Assembly: GCA_003162495.1 (NCBI GenBank)
Contig: PMOF01000075.1
Coordinates: 6,203 to 14,948 of the forward strand
Source of the DNA: Acidobacteriaceae bacterium
GTDB taxonomy: Bacteria > Acidobacteriota > Terriglobia > Terriglobales > Acidobacteriaceae
Reading direction: 5' to 3'
Length of the DNA: 8,746 nucleotides
Made by a program: the position numbers and the translations under genes. Below are positions 1 to 5,479 of the stretch, piece after piece. Every line of letters starts with the position of its first letter. The stretch's first letter is position 1. The notes beneath the pieces were generated by a model. The model did no database searches. It was not told the origin of the DNA and worked only from the letters and a program-made list of their open reading frames with translations.

Positions 1-18
1 CAGGGTCAGGGTCAGGGC
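1..18 (+). repeat. Three tandem copies of the hexamer CAGGGT/C
   Basis: The window opens with CAGGGT CAGGGT CAGGGC in frame, encoding Gln-Gly three times in the linker ahead of the protease core. It may extend leftwards beyond the window. This is a short coding microsatellite whose copy number could vary between strains. Confidence 0.6.
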
Positions 19-1290
19 AACTTCCAGGACTTCTTCAATCGATTCTTCGGCGGCCAGGCGCCTGATCAGGAAGGCGGAGACGATGGCAACGTGCGCGAGT
101 CCCTCGGCTCGGGCTTCATCGTCGATCCAAAGGGCTACATCATCACCAACAATCATGTGATCGAAAAAGCCGACAGAATCTATGTAAAGCTCTCAACCGA
201 CCCCGACACTCAAGATCTCGGTCGTCCGGCAACCGTTATCGGTACGGACAAAGCCACTGACCTGGCCGTCATCAAGATCGACACCAGCGCCCCGCTGCCC
301 ACCGTAAAGCTGGGCAACTCAGACACCACGGAGGTTGGCGACTGGGTTGAGGCCATTGGCAGCCCGTTCGCGCTCTCCCAAACCGTCACCGCCGGCATCA
401 TCTCCGCCAAGCACCGCACCATCGAGCCCGGCGCCGTCGGACAATTCCAGCACTTCATCCAGACCGATGCGGCCATCAATCCCGGCAACTCCGGAGGCCC
501 GCTGCTGAATATGGACGGCGAAGTCATCGGCGTCAATACAGCCATCTACACCCAGTCGGCCGGTTATCAGGGCATCGGATTCGCCATGCCGTCTAACACT
601 GTGGTCGAGATCTACAACGACCTCATCAGCGCCAGCCACAAGGTGACCCGCGGCTCCATCGGCATCCGGTTCAACAACGGTCTCTCGGGCGCCGTCAACC
701 GCGTCTACGGCTTCAAGACCGGCGTGCTGGTGCAGCAGATCCAGCCCGGCGGCCCCGCTCAAAGGGCTGGAATCAAAGTAGGCGACATTATCACCACCAT
801 CGATGGCCGCAGCATCAAGGACGGCGACGATCTGGTCAATGAGATCACCAGCCGCCACCCGGGCAGTTCGATTCGCCTTGGCTACCTGCGCGACGGCAAG
901 CAGGGCGACACCACGGTCACCATCGGCGACCTCGACAAGGTCTTTGCCGATCAGGCCAACCAACAGGCTGAAGCGGGTCCCGACGAGAGAGGCGACGCGG
1001 GCGAGGCCAAACTAGGCCTCGTAGTCCGCGACATCTCACCGGCCACTGCCGGCAAACTGCACACCCAGGGAGTGGTGATCCAGTCGGTGCGTTCCGGTTC
1101 GTTCGCTGATCTGCAGGGCCTCGAACCCGGCTTGGTCATCCTGCGCATCAACAGGCAACCCACCGGAACCAAGGATCAATACGACGCCGTGGTCGGCAAA
1201 CTCAAGGTCGGCGACGACGTAGTCTTCGAGGTCGTTGATCCGCGCCATCCAGACAATGGAATCAACTACTTGGGCGGTACTTTGGAGTAG
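1..1290 (+). CDS. Do-like (DegP/HtrA family) periplasmic serine endoprotease, 5' end outside window
   Basis: The reading frame is open from the first base, so this is the C-terminal 429 residues of a longer protein; the GTG at 91 is internal, not the start. It is a trypsin-like HtrA protease that degrades or refolds damaged envelope proteins. Counting from the first codon in the window, the catalytic triad is His52 (TNNHVIE), Asp87 (ATDLAVIKID) and Ser164 (NPGNSGGPLLN). Two PDZ domains follow, at about residues 219-312 (GGPAQRAGIKVGDIITTIDG) and 338-415 (GLEPGLVILRINRQP). This is the DegP/DegQ layout of one protease and two PDZ domains. The first 30 residues are a Gln/Gly- and Phe-rich stretch (QGQGQG, then DFFNRFFGG) resembling the segment that precedes the protease core in DegP. 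The signal peptide would lie upstream of the window. It has no obvious link to the sugar genes further right. DegP, DegQ and MucD paralogues cannot be separated from sequence alone. Confidence 0.95.
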   Translation, partial: QGQGQGNFQDFFNRFFGGQAPDQEGGDDGNVRESLGSGFIVDPKGYIITNNHVIEKADRIYVKLSTDPDTQDLGRPATVIGTDKATDLAVIKIDTSAPLPTVKLGNSDTTEVGDWVEAIGSPFALSQTVTAGIISAKHRTIEPGAVGQFQHFIQTDAAINPGNSGGPLLNMDGEVIGVNTAIYTQSAGYQGIGFAMPSNTVVEIYNDLISASHKVTRGSIGIRFNNGLSGAVNRVYGFKTGVLVQQIQPGGPAQRAGIKVGDIITTIDGRSIKDGDDLVNEITSRHPGSSIRLGYLRDGKQGDTTVTIGDLDKVFADQANQQAEAGPDERGDAGEAKLGLVVRDISPATAGKLHTQGVVIQSVRSGSFADLQGLEPGLVILRINRQPTGTKDQYDAVVGKLKVGDDVVFEVVDPRHPDNGINYLGGTLE

Positions 1291-1298
1291 CCTTCGAC

Positions 1299-1331
1299 GG
1301 CGTCGGCGGCGGATTTTACGCGGCCGGCGCC
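1299..1331 (+). terminator. GC-rich stem-loop after the HtrA-type protease gene, possible terminator
   Basis: Starting 9 bases after the protease stop codon, bases 1299-1311 can pair with 1319-1331. The 13-pair stem has one G-U pair and one G-G mismatch, and the loop is GATTTTA. It is strong enough to fold, but the following bases (TTGCCTTG) are not a proper U-tract. It could be a weak or Rho-assisted terminator or a 3'-end stabiliser. The next gene starts 122 bases downstream of the hairpin. Confidence 0.4.
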
Positions 1332-1453
1332 TTGCCTTGACGGGTTACTTCCGTTCAGGGATCGGCATTTCATCTCGTCGCAATTTGGGACGGTCGTCTA
1401 GACTAAAGTTCAAGTCGCGGGCCAACCTGTGTTTCATGAGAGGTGGAGCGAGC

Positions 1454-1915
1454 GTGATCTCATTCCGAGCAAGCTTGGCGTTATGGCTGTCGGCGGCTTT
1501 GGCCGTATCTCCGGCATTGGCTTCGAGTGTCAATCAGTCACGGACAAGCGCCCACGCGCATAGCTCCCACAAGGCCTCTCTGAAGAAGCATCGGTTGCAC
1601 GGCCAGCAAGCCATCGAGCCGGCGCGGGCCAGGGAGATTCAACAGGCTCTGATCCGCGAACACTACCTGAGCGGCCAAGCCACTGGAAACTGGGACTCAA
1701 CCACTCAGGCGGCCATGCAAAAATTCCAGGCCGACCAAGGGTGGCAGACCAAACTGATGCCCGACTCCCGCGCCCTCAAGAAACTGGGCCTTGGCCCGGA
1801 TTACTCCGGCGCTATCAACGCCAAGAACTCCTCATTCGCGGACCCGCCGGCAGCCAGCACTGTCCCAGTGGACCAGTCTGCGGGCTTTGCAGCCGCTGCG
1901 GGCGTCAATCGCTGA
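1454..1915 (+). CDS. Small secreted protein with a peptidoglycan-binding-like domain
   Basis: This encodes a predicted 153-residue exported protein. I chose the GTG at 1454 because AGGTGGAG (1441-1448) sits 5 bases upstream and the product then begins directly with a signal peptide (hydrophobic residues about 7-22, cleavage near ALA-S at 23-24). The in-frame ATG at 1436 is an alternative adding six residues. Upstream extension of the frame runs into the protease gene and is not believable. After a His/Ser/Lys-rich linker (about residues 32-50), residues 55-115 form a helical module (AREIQQALIREHYLSGQATG, then TTQAAMQKFQADQGW and a LGLGP end). It resembles PG_binding_1 repeats, which bind cell-wall peptidoglycan. 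The Ala/Pro/Ser-rich tail looks disordered. No catalytic domain is visible, so the role is probably wall binding, but this is an inference from one degenerate repeat. Confidence 0.78.
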   Translation: MISFRASLALWLSAALAVSPALASSVNQSRTSAHAHSSHKASLKKHRLHGQQAIEPARAREIQQALIREHYLSGQATGNWDSTTQAAMQKFQADQGWQTKLMPDSRALKKLGLGPDYSGAINAKNSSFADPPAASTVPVDQSAGFAAAAGVNR

Positions 1916-2163
1916 GTTCTTCGGCCTCATTGGAAACCGGGAAGCTCCCTGCATCGCCCCCAAATCCGATCACGTCCTGATTCCAATTCATGGTTCCAAG
2001 CCCCGGTTCGCTAACAAGCCAGGGTTCGATCCTTCTGCCGCATCGACCGTCGCTATTTTGGCCGTCCTCTCCCCTTGCGACTCAGGTCACTCCTCTTCTC
2101 CAATCAGCTCCAAGCTGGCTGTATATTGGAATGAGGGAATAGATAAGGTTCTCGAAAATCACA
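1916..2163. other. Intergenic region between the peptidoglycan-binding gene and the LacI-family gene
   Basis: This is 248 bases with no convincing gene. Frames crossing it are continuations of shadow frames from the upstream gene. The only signals I can point to lie near its right end: a TATATT at 2122-2127 that could be a -10 box for the regulator gene, and a purine-rich AGATAAGG (2141-2148) upstream of its ATG. No clear terminator for the upstream gene was found. Confidence 0.4.
2122..2127 (+). promoter_or_regulatory. Candidate -10 element for the LacI-family gene
   Basis: TATATT matches the sigma-70 -10 consensus at 5 of 6 positions and would place the transcript start near 2134, about 30 bases before the ATG at 2164. 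No recognisable -35 hexamer lies 16-18 bases upstream, so this is weak. No copy of the ATAACGTTAT operator found in the divergent region is present here, so autoregulation through that site is not indicated. Confidence 0.25.
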
Positions 2164-3195
2164 ATGCCCAAAGCGGCAAGGTCAGACCGGCCACCCACAA
2201 TCATCGATGTCGCAGAAGAGGCGAAGGTCGGCGTCATGTCGGTCTCGCGCGTGATCAACAATCATCCGAGTGTCAAGGCTTCCACGCGCGCCAAAGTCAT
2301 GAAAGCGATTGCTAAAACCGGCTATTCTCCCAACGATGCGGCGCGGATGCTGAAAGGGCGGACGGCAAGGACCATCGGCCTGGTGGTTCCCGATCTGTCC
2401 GACTTTTTCTCCAGTTGCTTTCACGCGGTTCAGGAAGTGGCCATTCGCCACGACTATCAAACCCTTGTGGTGGCCACCGGTCGAAGCGCGGCGGTTGAGG
2501 ACAGGCAGCTTGAGTCAATTCAAAAACATCAAATTGCCGGGCTGCTCATTGTGACTTCAGGCAGTGACGGAAGACGTTTGAAGTTACTGCAAGAGAGCGG
2601 CATTCCTGTTGTCGCTCTCGACAGACCCGCTCATGGAGTGCAAGCGGACGCGGTGCTTGTCGAGAACAGAGAGGGTGCGGAACAAGGTGTCCGGCACCTG
2701 ATCGAACATGGTCACAAGCGTATTGCCTGTGTAGGCTTCGACTCAGGCAGCTATACGGTGCGGGAACGGATCGAGGGCTACAAGCTTGCAATGCGTGGCG
2801 CTGGTCTCAAGCCGATTCTCTCTACCGATGTCAGCACACTTGAGGCGATGCAGGCGCTAGTACTTCGATGGGCTGCCGCCAAAGACAGGCCCACTGCGGC
2901 ATTCACGGTGAAACGAATCTCTTCCGTGCTCCTCATCCAGGCGCTTCACCATCAAAAGCTGCGAGTCCCGCAGGACATCGCAGTCGTAGGGTTCGACGAC
3001 TTTGAGCTTGCCGAGGTGCTCGGCACCCCGCTTACAGTCGTGCGTCAATCGCCAACCGAGATCGCACGCTCGGCCGCCGAGCTTCTCTTCAAGAAAATTA
3101 ACGCCCTGCGAGAAGGCCGGCCGGCGGAAATGCAGAGAGCAAAGATGCTGTTTCCCACCGACTTAATCATTCGCCGGTCATGCGGCTGCTTATAA
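2164..3195 (+). CDS. LacI/GalR-family transcriptional repressor, probable local regulator of the uronate genes
   Basis: This is a 343-residue protein of normal LacI-family length. The N-terminal helix-turn-helix (residues 12-33, TIIDVAEEAKVGVMSVSRVI) is followed by the hinge helix (about 57-67, NDAARMLKGRT) that docks in the operator minor groove. Next come the two lobes of the periplasmic-binding-protein-like effector domain, with landmarks IGLVVPDLSDFF (71-82), RERIEGY (200-206) and DIAVVGFDDF (271-280). It ends RRSCGCL. The ATG at 2164 is well placed for the HTH, but the Shine-Dalgarno is weak (AAGG, 15 bases upstream). The gene converges on kduD. Its position beside kduI/kduD suggests it senses a uronate or pectin-derived sugar acid and binds the palindromes in the kduI/GH105 divergent region; this is inference. 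At residues 246-255 the usual Asn-Asp of the (F/A)xxND motif is replaced (AAFTVKRISS), hinting at an unusual effector pocket. Confidence 0.96.
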   Translation: MPKAARSDRPPTIIDVAEEAKVGVMSVSRVINNHPSVKASTRAKVMKAIAKTGYSPNDAARMLKGRTARTIGLVVPDLSDFFSSCFHAVQEVAIRHDYQTLVVATGRSAAVEDRQLESIQKHQIAGLLIVTSGSDGRRLKLLQESGIPVVALDRPAHGVQADAVLVENREGAEQGVRHLIEHGHKRIACVGFDSGSYTVRERIEGYKLAMRGAGLKPILSTDVSTLEAMQALVLRWAAAKDRPTAAFTVKRISSVLLIQALHHQKLRVPQDIAVVGFDDFELAEVLGTPLTVVRQSPTEIARSAAELLFKKINALREGRPAEMQRAKMLFPTDLIIRRSCGCL

Positions 3196-3373
3196 AAAGA
3201 ATAGCCCCTGCCGGACAAGGTCATCGCGATAGACTACTTCTCTTTCACCTTGAGGTGGGCAAAAAGGCCCGGTGTATGCTGCGGCAACCCCTGTTGCTAT
3301 CGACATTTTCATGAATCGCCTCCGAAACGGCTGGACACAAATATCTCAGCATTTGCGCTCGGTTTCGAATGGA
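3196..3373. other. Convergent intergenic gap between the LacI-family gene and kduD
   Basis: This is 178 bases between two converging stop codons. A bidirectional terminator would be expected, but I see only a short 5-bp hairpin (GCAAC-CCCT-GTTGC, 3284-3297) and CACC-TTGA-GGTG near 3247-3258, neither followed by a T-run on either strand. The ORFs crossing the region are shadows of kduD. Confidence 0.4.
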
Positions 3374-4135
3374 TCAACGGCTCAACCACCCGCCATCGAC
3401 AACCAGCACATGGCCATGCACATAGTCGCTGGCGCGCGATGCGAGAAAGACGACCGCGCCCGCCAGGTCCTCAGGGCGACCCCATCTTCCAGCAGGAATC
3501 CGTTCCATGATTTGCCGGGATCGCTCCGGATTTGCGCGCAATGCCTCGGTATTGTCCGTTTCCATGTAGCCTGGCGCGATGGCATTCACGTTGATACCCT
3601 TTGCAGCCCATTCATTGGCGAAGGCTTTCGTCAGTTGTCCCACGCCGCCTTTCGCCGCGGCATACGAAGGAACAAAAACTCCGCCTTGAAATGTCAACAA
3701 CGAAGCTATATTGATAACCTTTCCCGAACCCTGTGCCAGCATATGCTTCCCGGCATGCTTGGTCAGGCGGAAGACGCTGGAGAGGTTGGTATCGATGACA
3801 GTCTTCCAGTCTTCTTCAGAGTGCTCAATGGCCGGTGCGCGGCGAATTGTCCCGGCGTTGTTGACGAGAATGTCGATGGCGCCGAAATGGTGGAACACCT
3901 GCTCAATGAGTTGCTCGCACATTGAGGCATCGCTCACATCGCCCACCACCGCGAACGGGTTCGCTCCTGCGCTACTGAGCATTTGCCTGGTGGATTCAGG
4001 TACAGCCCGCGAGCCGTGAATTGCGATGTTTGCGCCCATCTCGGCCAGCGCCATAGCAATGCCTGCGCCCAGGCCGCGAGACGATCCCGTCACCAGCGCG
4101 GTCTTACCTTTCAGGCTGAATTTCTCCAGGATCAA
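3374..4135 (-). CDS. kduD: 2-dehydro-3-deoxy-D-gluconate 5-dehydrogenase (KduD, SDR family)
   Basis: KduD reduces 3-deoxy-D-glycero-2,5-hexodiulosonate, the product of KduI, to 2-keto-3-deoxy-D-gluconate in the cytoplasm with NAD(P)H. The 253-residue protein is a classical short-chain dehydrogenase: cofactor motif TGSSRGLG (16-23), NNAG (92-95), catalytic Ser145, Tyr158 and Lys162 (SYAAAK). From memory it follows E. coli KduD along its whole length, including IRR after NNAG, ANEWAAKGINVNAIAPGYM and the C-terminal VDGGWLSR. The start is a TTG codon at 4135-4133; it is preferred because the product then begins MILEKFSLKGK, matching the family's MIL.xFSLxGK start, and no ATG or GTG is available. 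Only a weak GAGAG precedes it. It lies 17 bases after the kduI stop on the same strand, so the two genes probably form an operon, with translation of kduD possibly depending on ribosomes leaving kduI. Confidence 0.93.
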   Translation of the reverse strand: MILEKFSLKGKTALVTGSSRGLGAGIAMALAEMGANIAIHGSRAVPESTRQMLSSAGANPFAVVGDVSDASMCEQLIEQVFHHFGAIDILVNNAGTIRRAPAIEHSEEDWKTVIDTNLSSVFRLTKHAGKHMLAQGSGKVINIASLLTFQGGVFVPSYAAAKGGVGQLTKAFANEWAAKGINVNAIAPGYMETDNTEALRANPERSRQIMERIPAGRWGRPEDLAGAVVFLASRASDYVHGHVLVVDGGWLSR

Positions 4136-4152
4136 GGGGCGCTCTCTTTCGG

Positions 4153-4983
4153 TTAAAGCAACTCCGCAATCGCCAAGGCGTCCATATCGCTATAGACCTG
4201 ATTCTCCCCACCCATTCCCCAGCAGAACGTATAGTTTTTGGTCCCCACACCGGCATGAATCGACCAACCGGGAGAGACGACCACCTGCTTATTGGCGATC
4301 ACGATGTTGCGCGTCTCGTGCCCCGGACCCATCAGGTGAATGACCCGTTGATTGGCGTCGACATCGAAGTACAGGTACACTTCCGATCGCCGCATGTGCG
4401 TGTGCGGAGGCATCGTATTCCACACACTTCCCGAGGCGAGCTGTGTGAAGCCCATCACCAACTGGCAACTGCGCGTTCCCTCCAGGTGAATGAGTTTTGT
4501 GATCTCGCGCAGATTCGCTGTTTCAGCGGCGCCAAGCGTCACCCTGGCCTGCTCGCCAGAGCGAATGAGCTTGGTTGGATAAACACTATGGGCCGGATAG
4601 CTCAGTAGATAAAACTCCGCCGGCTGCGTTCCGTCGGCGCTGGAAAAGTTGACTTCTTCATTTCCACGGCCAACGTACAAAGCATCCAGCTTCTTGAGCT
4701 CGAATGGCACGCCATTCACCGTGACCTGGCCGGCGCCGCCTATATTGAGAATGCCCAGCTCGCGACGCTCGGTAAAGTAGGATGCCTTGAGCGCATCGTC
4801 GGTGGGCAAACGCAGCGGTGGGCCGCTCGGTACAGCCGAGCCAATCACGGTACGATCGAGATCCACGTACCTCAATTCGATATGCCCTGGCTGAAAAAGA
4901 TCGGCGACAAGAAACGTCTCGCGCAATTCTTCGGTGCTCATCGTACGATAACGAATCACGTCCGCCATTTGCAGTATTTTCAC
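4153..4983 (-). CDS. kduI: 5-dehydro-4-deoxy-D-glucuronate isomerase (KduI)
   Basis: KduI isomerises 5-keto-4-deoxyuronate, formed from the unsaturated uronates released by pectin breakdown, to 3-deoxy-D-glycero-2,5-hexodiulosonate. The GTG at 4983-4981 is chosen as start because GGAGG (4994-4990) lies 6 bases upstream. This gives 276 residues, against 278 for E. coli KduI as I recall it. The next ATG (4968) has no ribosome-binding site, and the longer frame to 5058 adds unrelated sequence and swallows the control region. The metal site is intact: His194 and His196 in MPPHTHMRRSEVY, Glu201, and His243 in SPGWSIHAGVGTK, each offset by exactly two from the E. coli zinc ligands I recall. Other family signatures are YFTERRELGILNIGGAG, DALYVGRG and GMGGENQVYSDMD. 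It is the first gene of the kduI-kduD unit, transcribed away from the GH105 gene. Confidence 0.95.
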   Translation of the reverse strand: MKILQMADVIRYRTMSTEELRETFLVADLFQPGHIELRYVDLDRTVIGSAVPSGPPLRLPTDDALKASYFTERRELGILNIGGAGQVTVNGVPFELKKLDALYVGRGNEEVNFSSADGTQPAEFYLLSYPAHSVYPTKLIRSGEQARVTLGAAETANLREITKLIHLEGTRSCQLVMGFTQLASGSVWNTMPPHTHMRRSEVYLYFDVDANQRVIHLMGPGHETRNIVIANKQVVVSPGWSIHAGVGTKNYTFCWGMGGENQVYSDMDALAIAELL

Positions 4984-4987
4984 TGGG

Positions 4988-4994
4988 TTCCTCC
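4988..4994 (-). promoter_or_regulatory. Strong ribosome-binding site that fixes the kduI GTG start
   Basis: On the minus strand the sequence reads GGAGGAA, four bases before GTG at 4983. It is far too distant (about 20 bases) from the ATG at 4968 to serve that codon, so it decides the start in favour of GTG. Confidence 0.75.
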
Positions 4995-5001
4995 ATAAGC
5001 A

Positions 5002-5011
5002 ATAACGATAT
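5002..5011. promoter_or_regulatory. Degenerate copy of the ATAACGTTAT operator near kduI
   Basis: ATAACGATAT matches the 10-base palindrome at 9 of 10 positions and lies 19-28 bases upstream of the kduI GTG, just before its ribosome-binding site. In this place a bound repressor would block the start of the kduI transcript. A single 9/10 match can occur by chance, but it sits in the expected place. Confidence 0.35.
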
Positions 5012-5076
5012 CGACGCCATCTGCGATCAAGAATACACCCAGGGAGTGAGGCAAACAACCACTGTTGATAGCATCG

Positions 5077-5082
5077 ATTCTA
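5077..5082 (-). promoter_or_regulatory. Candidate -10 box of the kduI-kduD promoter
   Basis: On the minus strand the bases read TAGAAT, 5 of 6 matches to TATAAT, preceded by a very AT-rich block. No -35 hexamer is found at the right distance. The predicted start near 5070 would give a leader of about 85 bases before the kduI GTG, containing the degenerate operator. Confidence 0.25.
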
Positions 5083-5138
5083 ATTTAAAAATAAATTGCA
5101 TACGCTCCAGAATGCGGCTTCTCCGCTCAACAGCATCG

Positions 5139-5148
5139 ATAACGTTAT
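5139..5148. promoter_or_regulatory. Palindromic operator candidate, copy 1 (LacI-family type)
   Basis: ATAACGTTAT is a perfect 10-base inverted repeat centred on CG, the form usual for LacI/GalR-family operators. The same ten bases occur again at 5378-5387. The left flanks are also alike (ATC, one base, then the palindrome). This copy overlaps a perfect -10 hexamer TATAAT (5146-5151, plus strand), so binding would exclude RNA polymerase there. The likely ligand-responsive protein is the LacI-family repressor at 2164-3195. Confidence 0.65.
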
Positions 5149-5151
5149 AAT
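5146..5151 (+). promoter_or_regulatory. Perfect -10 hexamer (TATAAT) overlapping operator copy 1
   Basis: TATAAT on the plus strand would start transcription near 5158 and give a leader of over 300 bases to the GH105 gene. No good -35 lies 16-18 bases upstream (the region reads CTCCGCTC). It is either an activator-dependent promoter or a coincidence of the palindrome with its AT-rich flank. Confidence 0.3.
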
Positions 5152-5335
5152 CCCATCCATTTGGACAAGATGCGTGCGGGAAGGCCTGCTCTTCACCATT
5201 CCGGGCACCGACTATCTGGTTGTGCGCCTGTTTCTATTTCTCACTATCCGCCAGGCCCACGTCTAATTCAGGATACAGCGCGGCGACTACAGCGATACTC
5301 TGTTTCTCCGCTTCAGAGAACCCCGTTGCCGCCAA

Positions 5336-5365
5336 TTGACACTGAAGCTGGCCCTGTTGTACATT
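5336..5365 (+). promoter_or_regulatory. Candidate sigma-70-like promoter of the GH105 gene
   Basis: A perfect -35 TTGACA (5336-5341) is followed after 18 bases by TACATT (5360-5365; 4 of 6 matches to TATAAT). Transcription would start near 5372, so operator copy 2 (5378-5387) covers roughly +7 to +16, a classic repression position. This promoter also argues that the open frame beginning with the TTG at 5336 is not translated from there. Confidence 0.45.
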
Positions 5366-5377
5366 CGATCCGAATCA

Positions 5378-5387
5378 ATAACGTTAT
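5378..5387. promoter_or_regulatory. Palindromic operator candidate, copy 2 (LacI-family type)
   Basis: This is the second exact ATAACGTTAT, 239 bases from copy 1 and just downstream of the candidate GH105 promoter. The shared left flank (AATC/CATC plus one base) suggests that the recognised site is longer than ten bases. Confidence 0.65.
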
Positions 5388-5460
5388 GCCCCGAGAGATT
5401 CCCGATGGCGGTTGCACAATGTGCGCACAAGGAGCTTCGCTGCGAATCTGATAACGCCGG

Positions 5461-5474
5461 CAATTTGCAAATTG
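5461..5474. promoter_or_regulatory. 14-base perfect palindrome directly before the GH105 start
   Basis: CAATTTGCAAATTG is its own reverse complement and ends 5 bases before the ATG at 5480. It occupies the place where a ribosome-binding site would be and could be a second regulator's operator. In mRNA it is too short of loop bases to form a normal hairpin. Its function is unknown. Confidence 0.4.
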
Positions 5475-5479
5475 AAGCC

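Larger units (their letters stand above)
4984..5479. other. Divergent control region between kduI and the GH105 gene
   Basis: These 496 bases separate two divergently transcribed units. They hold two exact copies of ATAACGTTAT and one near-copy, a perfect TATAAT, a TTGACA promoter candidate, an AT-rich block (5081-5098), two further perfect palindromes (5420-5429 and 5461-5474) and a short coding-like stretch (5174-5266). The open frames that span it in both directions have no recognisable homology and overlap these signals, so I do not call genes here. Confidence 0.6.

Noticed and set aside
319..963. 214-residue minus-strand ORF opposite the protease gene
   Set aside because: It is Asp/Gly/Ala/Val-rich, as is typical for the antisense of a GC-rich gene, and the plus-strand protease is unambiguous.
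1235..1453. Upstream extension of the peptidoglycan-binding ORF overlapping the protease gene
   Set aside because: The extra residues are Arg/Ser-rich without family likeness, overlap the protease gene, and would bury the signal peptide inside the protein. The GTG at 1454 has a good ribosome-binding site.
2026..2045. GGTTCGATCC, resembling a tRNA T-loop
   Set aside because: The flanking bases do not form a five-pair T-stem, and no anticodon arm or acceptor stem can be folded 40-60 bases upstream. I treat it as chance similarity.
3284..3297. Short hairpin as a shared terminator of the LacI-family gene and kduD
   Set aside because: The stem is only 5 bp and there is no T-run on either strand, so I cannot support a terminator call.
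3272..3925. 217-residue plus-strand ORF opposite kduD
   Set aside because: It lies antisense to a clear kduD gene, and its composition is that of a reverse-complement shadow.
5161..5451. 96-residue plus-strand ORF in the kduI/GH105 control region
   Set aside because: The sequence is Pro/Arg/His/Ser-rich with no recognisable domain, has no ribosome-binding site, and overlaps the promoter and operator signals.
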